A DNA stretch of 64,000 bases from Pseudomonadota bacterium (GTDB taxonomy: Bacteria > Pseudomonadota > Gammaproteobacteria > Steroidobacterales > JBCBZW01). Within the stretch, counting starts at the first letter, position 1, and each line of letters begins with the position of its first letter. Under the pieces are notes generated by a model, which was not told where the DNA came from, made no database searches, and saw nothing but the letters and a program-made list of their open reading frames with translations. Below, piece after piece: positions 15,728 through 22,394 of this stretch. A program made the translations under genes and the position numbers. The DNA lies in assembly GCA_039815145.1 (NCBI GenBank), contig JBCBZW010000019.1, positions 1-64,000 on the forward strand, in the 5' to 3' direction.

Positions 15728-17569
15728 TTAGCGCAAGCGCAGGGTCATCTCGTTGCGGTTGCGATCCAGTTCCATGTTGAAGTGATCGAGGAATGACAGG
15801 CCGAGGAGCCCATCGTAGCTAGCCAGGGAGTCGAGCACGACCACGTCCAGCTGCGCCACACGGGCGCCGGCCACGTCCAGGGTCGGCAGGGTCACCAAGG
15901 GGGCGTCGACCTGGCCGTTCGCGGTGGTCAGACGCACGGTACCGCGGCTCGTAAGACCCGGGAGCTGAGCGGCCACCCGGGGTGAGATGGCGGTGATGCT
16001 GGCCCCGGTGTCCAGGATGAATCGGAAGGTGCCGGCCGTCCCGGGGATGGTGCCGTTGACGAACAGCGTCGCGCCCTGGCTGAAGATGGGCACCACGGTG
16101 ATGTCCGGGGCGTAGAGGCGCTCTTCCGCCAGGCTGATGAGGGAGGCGAACTCGGCGCCGTAGCGGGCGCCGTCCAAGGCCCGAGCGCGGTACAAGGGCG
16201 GTAGGGCATCGCGGTATCGCGCCTGCTCGAACAGGAGGCGCCCGAGGTCTGCATGGTACGGCGCGTGGTCCGGATCCCACTGGAGCTGTGCCTGGAGCAG
16301 GGCGATGCCGTCTTGGGGTTCGAGCTGCTGGCTCGCCAGAAGATCGCTCAGGAGCCGGCGTGCGGCATCGCGCAGGCTCGCCTGGGTCTGCGGATCTGAC
16401 TGGGCCTCCTGCTGCGCGGCGTTGAGCTGGGCGAGGGCGCCAGCGACATCCCCTTGGGCCCGGGCGACGCGGGCCGCGAGCACCCGTCGCGACGCACTCC
16501 ATCCCAACAGGTCCGACGCCTCGGCGAGAATACGCTCCGCGCGTCGCACACCGTCGCTGCTTGCCAGCGCGTCGGCGATGGTCACCTGAAAGGCCTGCTC
16601 GAGGAGGGGGCGTACGCGATCGGCGATCGGATACGATAGGTACATCAGTTCCGAGCCGGCGGCGATGACGCTCTGCCAGGCGCCTCCCTGGGCGGCGAGC
16701 TCCACGCTGAGGAGGCGGCCGATGTCGCTACTGTCGAAGAAGCTGCCAACGAACGCGTCGAGGCTGCGAGCCAGTGCCGGATCGGGGCCGAGCAGGGGCG
16801 TCAGCGCTTGCAGATCGAGGCCAGCGCGGACGTTGGGCGTGTCGATCCCAGTCGGTGAGCGCACAGCGATACCGATCAGGTCGCCTCGCTCATCCACGAT
16901 CGCCGCCGGGGTGGTCACCGCCGAGGCCGCTGCGCTCAGTGCGTACCAGTAGCCGCCGAGTTCGCTGCGCTGGGCCGAGGAGTCCACGTAGGCAGTTTCG
17001 CGAACGTCGCCTAACCCCAGCAGGGCGAGCGTACGCCCCAGGTACAGCCCTGCATCGGTGCCCTCAGACGGGCTCAGGCCGACCAAGGACGATTCCGATG
17101 CGTCGTCGATCCCGAGCATGACCAACTGGGCCTCCGGGGCCACGGCCAAGACCTCTTGCACGCGCAGGGCACGCCCTCGACCGACAGGTATCAGGACTTG
17201 GGTGGCATCGATCAGGGCGGGTAGGGCGGTGACGATGCCAATGCGGCCATCGCGAAGGGCGATCGTGATCGCGGACAGGCGCACCGGTGCCCGCTCAGCG
17301 TAGCTCACGTTGAGTTCCAGCACGGCGGGCAGTCGGCCCCGAGCGGCGTTGGGCGCTTTGCGCTGCAGGCCCGCGGCCGGGTCCGTTGCGCTCACGCGTT
17401 GGGGCGGTGCCAACTCGGGGACCCACAGGCCGGCGCTTATCGCCAGCCACACTCCTGCGACGCCGATGGCCGCCCCAAGCACGAGGATCAGCAGGTGACT
17501 GCTGAGCGAGCCACGTTCGCGCGACGGTGGGTTTTTGCGTGAAGCGAGCGGCAGGTATGCTCTCGCCAT
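15728..17569 (-). CDS. Membrane-anchored retropepsin-like aspartic protease with degenerate trypsin-like domain
   Basis: This 613-residue protein has a transmembrane helix at 24-49. The C-terminal domain (about 495-613) is a retropepsin-like protease fold with the active-site triplet FILDTGAS (Asp520) and the flap-like and closing segment DGLLGLSFLDHF. The middle (about 340-470) is helical and TPR-like. Residues 85-260 resemble a trypsin-like fold: PAAIVDERGDLIGIAV matches the strand after GDSGGP, but the catalytic Ser motif itself is lost. The predicted orientation puts the domains in the periplasm. It is first in an operon with the PDZ gene. Retropepsin assignment is firm, trypsin-like assignment tentative. 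Confidence 0.82.
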   Translation of the reverse strand: MARAYLPLASRKNPPSRERGSLSSHLLILVLGAAIGVAGVWLAISAGLWVPELAPPQRVSATDPAAGLQRKAPNAARGRLPAVLELNVSYAERAPVRLSAITIALRDGRIGIVTALPALIDATQVLIPVGRGRALRVQEVLAVAPEAQLVMLGIDDASESSLVGLSPSEGTDAGLYLGRTLALLGLGDVRETAYVDSSAQRSELGGYWYALSAAASAVTTPAAIVDERGDLIGIAVRSPTGIDTPNVRAGLDLQALTPLLGPDPALARSLDAFVGSFFDSSDIGRLLSVELAAQGGAWQSVIAAGSELMYLSYPIADRVRPLLEQAFQVTIADALASSDGVRRAERILAEASDLLGWSASRRVLAARVARAQGDVAGALAQLNAAQQEAQSDPQTQASLRDAARRLLSDLLASQQLEPQDGIALLQAQLQWDPDHAPYHADLGRLLFEQARYRDALPPLYRARALDGARYGAEFASLISLAEERLYAPDITVVPIFSQGATLFVNGTIPGTAGTFRFILDTGASITAISPRVAAQLPGLTSRGTVRLTTANGQVDAPLVTLPTLDVAGARVAQLDVVVLDSLASYDGLLGLSFLDHFNMELDRNRNEMTLRLR

Positions 17570-17689
17570 GATCGGTCTTCCTCAGGCGGGGGCGCGCGAG
17601 CGCCGCCGACAACTTGTTCGCACCATGCCTTCGACCACGCGCGAAGGAGAAGGATCCTCAGCACCCCGCCACGGCCGCGGCGACGGCCG

Positions 17690-18592
17690 ATGAGCACGCC
17701 CCTCGCGTACGGGCTCGGCTGCCCCCTGTGGGCCCTGGCCGATTGGGAAGGCGGACTGTACCGCGCTGGTAGTACGTCCGGCGACTACCTGCGCCAGTAC
17801 GCCAGCGTTTTCAACGCGGTCGAAGGCAACACCACCTTCTACGCGACACCGGCTGCGAACACGGTGGCCCGCTGGATGGACCAGGTGCCCGAGCACTTCC
17901 GTTTCTGCTTCAAGTTCCCGCGGGTGGTGACCCACGACGCTCGCCTGCGCGGATGTGAGGCCCCGGCTCGCGCCTTCATCGATCGCTTGCGGCCTCTACG
18001 CGGCCAGATGGGGCCCTTGATGATCCAGCTGCCAGCGTCCTTCGGGCCTGCCTCGCTCAAGGTGCTGTTCGACTTTCTTCAGGGGCTACCCGAGGACTTC
18101 TCGTACGCGGTCGAGTTGCGGCAACGTCGTTTCTTCGACGACGAAATCCTCGCCGACGAGGTGGACGAGCAACTGCAAGCGCTCGGCGTCGAACGCATCG
18201 TTCTGGACTCGCGCCCCATGCGCAGCGGTGATGCGAACCATCCAGATGTGTTAGCTGCCGAGCATGCCAAGCCGAACCTCCCGGTGCGCCCCCTGGCCCT
18301 GACGTCGACGCCCATCGTGCGCTTGATCGCCCATCCCGACGCAGCCGTCACAGCGCCCTGGCTCATGCACTGGGCGCGAATAATTCGCGATTGGCTTAAC
18401 GCAGGCCGGCGCCCGATGATGTTCATGCACTGCCCGAACAACGCGCACAGCCCGACGTTCGCCCGCCTGTTTCATCAGGCCCTGGTGGCCGTGTGCGATG
18501 AGCACTGTCGTGATGTTGGCGCCTTGCCCGCTTGGCCCGGAGAAGAGGCGGTTCTTGGTGGGGCGAGCGCCGGGCAACTGTCACTGCTGTAG
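17690..18592 (+). CDS. DUF72 family protein
   Basis: A 300-residue protein of the DUF72 (YecE-like) TIM-barrel family. Typical segments are YASVFNAVEGNTTFYATP near the N terminus, FRFCFKFPRVVTHD, LPEDFSYAVELRQRRFF and, late, FMHCPNNAHSPTFARLFH. The biochemical role of the family is not established. ATG 17690 begins just before the conserved YGLGCPLW. It is divergent from the protease/PDZ operon across a 120-bp gap. Confidence 0.92.
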   Translation: MSTPLAYGLGCPLWALADWEGGLYRAGSTSGDYLRQYASVFNAVEGNTTFYATPAANTVARWMDQVPEHFRFCFKFPRVVTHDARLRGCEAPARAFIDRLRPLRGQMGPLMIQLPASFGPASLKVLFDFLQGLPEDFSYAVELRQRRFFDDEILADEVDEQLQALGVERIVLDSRPMRSGDANHPDVLAAEHAKPNLPVRPLALTSTPIVRLIAHPDAAVTAPWLMHWARIIRDWLNAGRRPMMFMHCPNNAHSPTFARLFHQALVAVCDEHCRDVGALPAWPGEEAVLGGASAGQLSLL

Positions 18593-18734
18593 AGGCAGCG
18601 ATCGTGCCTATGTCGAAGCGCGGATGAAAATGTTAACTGCGTCTGCGTACCCGCGGCGCCAGCTGATTACGGTAAGGCAGACGTCGGGTCACGCGCAGGC
18701 GGACCCCCTACCAGAACCGACGCGGAGACCTCCG

Positions 18735-19025
18735 ATGAACCAGTCCAAAGGCATGCCCAGTGCGCCGGCAAACCCAACCGAACGTCGCGTTAAGGAACGT
18801 ACGCGCGTGAATTTTTTGCTCACGGAAGATGGTTTCAGCAAGCTCAATCGCGGCGGTGAGAGCGACCCCTGGTCGTGCACGCGGCGTGCGTCCGGCAACG
18901 GCCCGCGTTGGGAAGCCTTCGAGAAGTGGCAGTCCGAGGCACGTAACTCCCAGGCCAAGGTGGTGGATGGCGTGAAGCGCCTCCCGCGCAAGCTGTCCTT
19001 GAAGGCGATGCTCAAGAGCATGTAG
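18735..19025 (+). CDS. Hypothetical small basic protein
   Basis: A 96-residue product with no recognised domain. It is basic and hydrophilic, with a run KVVDGVKRLPRKLSLKAMLKSM at its C terminus that could form an amphipathic helix. ATG 18735 has GGAG seven bases upstream (18724-18727). The frame is open further upstream but lacks a better ribosome site. It lies convergent to the M23 peptidase gene, 11 bp from its stop. Coding status is probable from composition and ribosome site only. Confidence 0.5.
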   Translation: MNQSKGMPSAPANPTERRVKERTRVNFLLTEDGFSKLNRGGESDPWSCTRRASGNGPRWEAFEKWQSEARNSQAKVVDGVKRLPRKLSLKAMLKSM

Positions 19026-19036
19026 CCGATGAGGTG

Positions 19037-19948
19037 TTACGGGTAGGCTGTCAGCCACGCGCCCTGTTCTGGGACGACTGGCTTACCCGCAGTTCCCTCG
19101 AACACGAAGGGCACCGACACGGCCTCCCCACCGGCGTTGCGAAGGATCGCGAAATGCAGGTGGGGGCCGGTGCTGAAGCCGGTATTCCCCGACGCTGCGA
19201 TCAACTCCCCCCGGCGCACTCGCTGACCCGGTCTCACGCGCACCGAAGCGCGATCCAGATGCACGTAGATGGCGTAGGTACCATCGTCGTGTCCGATGCG
19301 CACGAGGTTGGCAGGCGGTGGTCGTGTCGGTGCGTCTGCAAGGCCGGCGAAGTTGGCGTACGCGATCTCCACCACCACCCCCTCACGGGCGGCCATGATC
19401 CCGGTGCCGATCGGCATGGCGATGTCCACCGCATAAGTGCTCGACGGATCCAGGTGCGTGATGCCCCCGTTAAAGCCCTGGCTCACGCGCTGGCGTGATG
19501 CCGCCGCAAACGGTACGCGGTAGGGGCGGGGAGGTTGGTGCTCCGCTTCAGGGTCACCGAGCTGGTAGGCATGCTCGAGGGTGGCGTCCGCGGAAACGCC
19601 CTCGATGGACACGGTCTCAGTCTCTAGCGCGCCAACGACCGTGACGAAACGCTCGCCACTACTGGCGACCACGAGCACCTGAACCGGTATCGAGAAGCCG
19701 TTTTTGAGCGCCACGGACTGTGCATCCACGCGCTGCAGCTCCACCGATGGCGACAGGGTTTCGCGGCCCAGGGTCTGGCGCGTCGCCTCCCCGGTCGCCG
19801 GTGGCTTGTCGGAGAAGTGCCAGTTCCCCTGCTCGTCCTGATAGCGGTAGAGATCGCCGGCGTAGGCCGCCGTCATACACGCTAACCAAGTCGCGCAACA
19901 CCACGCCGTGTGCGCGAGACTCGCCGCTCGGAAACTTAGGATCGCCAC
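19037..19948 (-). CDS. Exported M23 metallopeptidase with DUF4124 domain
   Basis: This 303-residue protein has a signal peptide, then a short DUF4124 domain (DLYRYQDEQGNWHFSDKPP). The C-terminal M23 (LytM) domain has THLDPSSTYAVD for the first zinc ligands, YVHLDRASV, and GPHLHFA for the H-x-H pair. All metal ligands appear intact, so it is likely an active cell-wall endopeptidase. It is divergent from the NHL-repeat gene, with a palindrome between them. Confidence 0.9.
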   Translation of the reverse strand: MAILSFRAASLAHTAWCCATWLACMTAAYAGDLYRYQDEQGNWHFSDKPPATGEATRQTLGRETLSPSVELQRVDAQSVALKNGFSIPVQVLVVASSGERFVTVVGALETETVSIEGVSADATLEHAYQLGDPEAEHQPPRPYRVPFAAASRQRVSQGFNGGITHLDPSSTYAVDIAMPIGTGIMAAREGVVVEIAYANFAGLADAPTRPPPANLVRIGHDDGTYAIYVHLDRASVRVRPGQRVRRGELIAASGNTGFSTGPHLHFAILRNAGGEAVSVPFVFEGTAGKPVVPEQGAWLTAYP

Positions 19949-19963
19949 CCGAACCTCCAGATT

Positions 19964-19976
19964 GGGAAACTTTCCC
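19964..19976. promoter_or_regulatory. Palindrome in the M23/NHL divergent promoter region
   Basis: GGGAAA-C-TTTCCC is a perfect palindrome with six-base arms. It lies 16 bp upstream of the M23 peptidase start in the 126-bp divergent gap and is flanked by AT-rich sequence. It is a candidate operator for either or both genes. Confidence 0.45.
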
Positions 19977-20074
19977 CAAAATATTCGATATGATGAAGCC
20001 GTGACCCCAACGATCGACGGTGCCGGTCTCGGCCAGCACCTGCTTCCCTACTTCGCACGAGGCGTCGCAGGTCC

Positions 20075-21562
20075 GTGACAGCTTACTTTCCAGACCCTGT
20101 GCGCAAGCATCCAGATCCAGGAGTTCTGAACTGGATCAACCTCGAGGGTGACGAGCGGCCAGCGGTCGCGGGCCGGGACGCTCTGCTTTGCTTCTTCTCC
20201 AGTAGTTCCGTCCCGTGCTTGCAGACTCTGAGGTTGCTCAACGAGTTGCTGCCCGCGTACGGGAGCGAGTTGCTCGTCGCTGGCGTATGTTCGCCACGCT
20301 TCGATCGTGAGCGAGACACGCAGAACGTGCGACGCGCTATCGCCAGGCTATCCCTGCGCATGCCGGTGCTCCACGATCGCAGCGGCGAACTGCGCCGCGA
20401 TTACGCGGTAGACACGCTTCCCACCCTGGTCTCGCTCCGCGCAGACGGCACGTTCTCGCGCCACGTGGGTGAACCCGACGTACGGCGCCTGCGCAGCGTT
20501 CTGGAGGAACTGCGCGCCACCGCGGTGGCCGAGACGGGTCCGGTGCGGATTCTGGCGCCAGGTGTCGCCCCGGCAGTGCCAGTACCCCCCGTGGCGCCGC
20601 CGATGTTCCACGGCGCCCTGCGCTTTCCGACGGTGATCAAACCGCTCCCGGGGACACGCCAGCGTTGGGCGGTCGCTGATTGCGGACATCATCAGATCGT
20701 GCTGCTGGATGACGCGGGCGTGGAGCAGGCGCGCTTCGGTGCTGGCGTACCAGGCCATCGCGACGGCAGCGCTGCGCAAGCCTGCTTCTACAGTCCGCAC
20801 GGCCTGGTCTGTAGCGCCGACGCCATCTACGTTGCGGACACCGGCAATCATGCGATCCGGCGCATCGACGTGACAGAACATCGGGTCACCACCGTGGCCG
20901 GTACGGGACGGCGTGGCTACGGCCTGCCACGCGAGCCGCGCAACGCGCTCAGCTGTGCGCTCTCCTCACCCTGGGATCTGGAGCTCGACGGCGGATCGGT
21001 CTACTTCACCAATGCCGGCAGCCATCAGCTGGGTGTCTACAGTCGCGTGGACGACAGCGTTCGGCGCCTTGCCGGCACCGGTGAAGCAGGACGCCAGGAT
21101 GGCCCAGCCGGTCGCTCGCGCCTTTCCCAGCCAGCGCATCTAGCGTTGGAGGAGTCTGGGGATCGCCTGTTCTTCACCGATAGTGACAGCGGCCTCGTCC
21201 GCTCCCTCACCCTGGATGAGACAGGCAGTGTGCGGACCCTTGCGGGGTGCGAACACGATGAGGCCGCAGGCGCGAGGCCAGAGGCCAGCGACCTTCAGTA
21301 TCCGTTAGGTATCGCATGGGTGGACGGGCGGCTGCTGATTGCCGATTGCTACAACGATCGAATCATGCAGGTTGCGGTGGGCGAGGGCGGCGGCGGCAGG
21401 ATCGACACGCCCCCGTGGGCGGAACGCCTGGCGCCCCTGTGTGAGCCGATGGGGATCTACGCGGAGGATGCCGACAGGGTCTTGCTGGTCGACACGAATA
21501 ACCACCGCATCGTGCACTATCTGGCGGGCCCGGATGGGGCCGTCGAACAGTGGCCGCGGTGA
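20075..21562 (+). CDS. Thioredoxin-like/NHL-repeat protein (NHLRC2-like)
   Basis: A 495-residue two-domain protein. Residues 25-155 form a thioredoxin-like domain (LLCFFSSSSVPCLQTLRLL ... DTLPTLVSLRADG). The CxxC position reads S45-V-P-C48, so only the second Cys remains. Residues 180-490 hold about six NHL-type blades, for example YVADTGNHAIRRIDV and LIADCYNDRIMQVAV, which would make a beta-propeller. This order is that of NHLRC2-like proteins, whose bacterial role is unclear. The GTG start at 20075 has no strong ribosome site. There is no signal peptide. Confidence 0.82.
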   Translation: MTAYFPDPVRKHPDPGVLNWINLEGDERPAVAGRDALLCFFSSSSVPCLQTLRLLNELLPAYGSELLVAGVCSPRFDRERDTQNVRRAIARLSLRMPVLHDRSGELRRDYAVDTLPTLVSLRADGTFSRHVGEPDVRRLRSVLEELRATAVAETGPVRILAPGVAPAVPVPPVAPPMFHGALRFPTVIKPLPGTRQRWAVADCGHHQIVLLDDAGVEQARFGAGVPGHRDGSAAQACFYSPHGLVCSADAIYVADTGNHAIRRIDVTEHRVTTVAGTGRRGYGLPREPRNALSCALSSPWDLELDGGSVYFTNAGSHQLGVYSRVDDSVRRLAGTGEAGRQDGPAGRSRLSQPAHLALEESGDRLFFTDSDSGLVRSLTLDETGSVRTLAGCEHDEAAGARPEASDLQYPLGIAWVDGRLLIADCYNDRIMQVAVGEGGGGRIDTPPWAERLAPLCEPMGIYAEDADRVLLVDTNNHRIVHYLAGPDGAVEQWPR

Positions 21563-21566
21563 GTGA

Positions 21567-22163
21567 TCAGTCGTCGTCGGCGGCGGTCAGCGTGGCGTGC
21601 AACAAGGCCCGGCCCATGCGGAGTTCTCGATGCACGGTGGCCGGCGAGATGGAGAGCGCTTCGGCGATCTCATCGTAGGTGAGGCCGCCGAAGAAATGCA
21701 GTTCGACCACGTCGGCTTTGCGCGGATCGAGTTGTTGCAGGTGGGTGAGCGCTTCGTCGAGGGCGAGCAGTTCGACGTTTTCGGCCACGGCGATTTGCAT
21801 CGAGGTGTCGATGTGCAGGGTGGTCTCGTTACCGCCGCGCTTGACCCGGTGCTTGGCCTTGGCGTGATCGACGAGGATACGGCGCATCATGCGCGCCGCG
21901 ACGGCGAAGAAGTGGGCCCGGTCCTGCCAGGAGACATCCACCTTCATCATGCGCACGAACGCTTGGTTGACCACTTCCGTAGCCTGCATGGTGTGCCCGG
22001 GACGTTCCCGTGACATGTAGTGGCGAGCCAGGCGGCGCAGCTCGTCGTAGACGATAGGAGCGAGGCGATCCAGTGCCGCTGGCTCCCCCGCGCGCCAGGC
22101 GCCGAGCAGCTGGGTAACCTCGTCGCGCCGGTCCTCGTTGCTATCGCTGTCAATATCGCTCAT
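21567..22163 (-). CDS. ECF-type sigma factor (PF07638/Sig-70_X6 type)
   Basis: The 198-residue protein has sigma region 2 (LARHYMSRERPGHTMQATEVVNQAFVRMM ... AARMMRRILVDHAKAKHRVKRGG) and sigma region 4 (LDPRKADVVELHFFGGLTYDEIAEALSISPATVHRELRMGRALL). These are hallmarks of the ECF_sub/Sig-70_X6 group, which usually sits beside a Ser/Thr protein kinase. No kinase and no anti-sigma gene is adjacent: the NHL gene converges 4 bp away and the DUF349 gene is divergent. How its activity is controlled cannot be read from this window. Confidence 0.92.
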   Translation of the reverse strand: MSDIDSDSNEDRRDEVTQLLGAWRAGEPAALDRLAPIVYDELRRLARHYMSRERPGHTMQATEVVNQAFVRMMKVDVSWQDRAHFFAVAARMMRRILVDHAKAKHRVKRGGNETTLHIDTSMQIAVAENVELLALDEALTHLQQLDPRKADVVELHFFGGLTYDEIAEALSISPATVHRELRMGRALLHATLTAADDD

Positions 22164-22394
22164 TTGGGGCCTACGTTACTCCAGGCGAGGGGGTGGCGTC
22201 TGCCCCAGGTGCCGTCTGCTGCCGCCGCAGAATACCGTCGTCGGGAGTGGCGTCCAGTGGTTCCTGTCAAATGTCGCGGATCTCCTGGGACGCCTTACTA
22301 CCCCTGTCATCTCCTTGTCGAAGCAGATTGCTATACTCCGCCGCCGTCAAAAGAACACGTCTCCTGACCCCCACCCAAGGACGGACTGACACAC

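Noticed and set aside
20001-20078. 25-codon GTG ORF ending in a GTGA overlap with the NHL gene start
   Set aside because: The overlap is suggestive of a coupled leader, but there is no ribosome site and no biased composition, so I could not support it as a gene.
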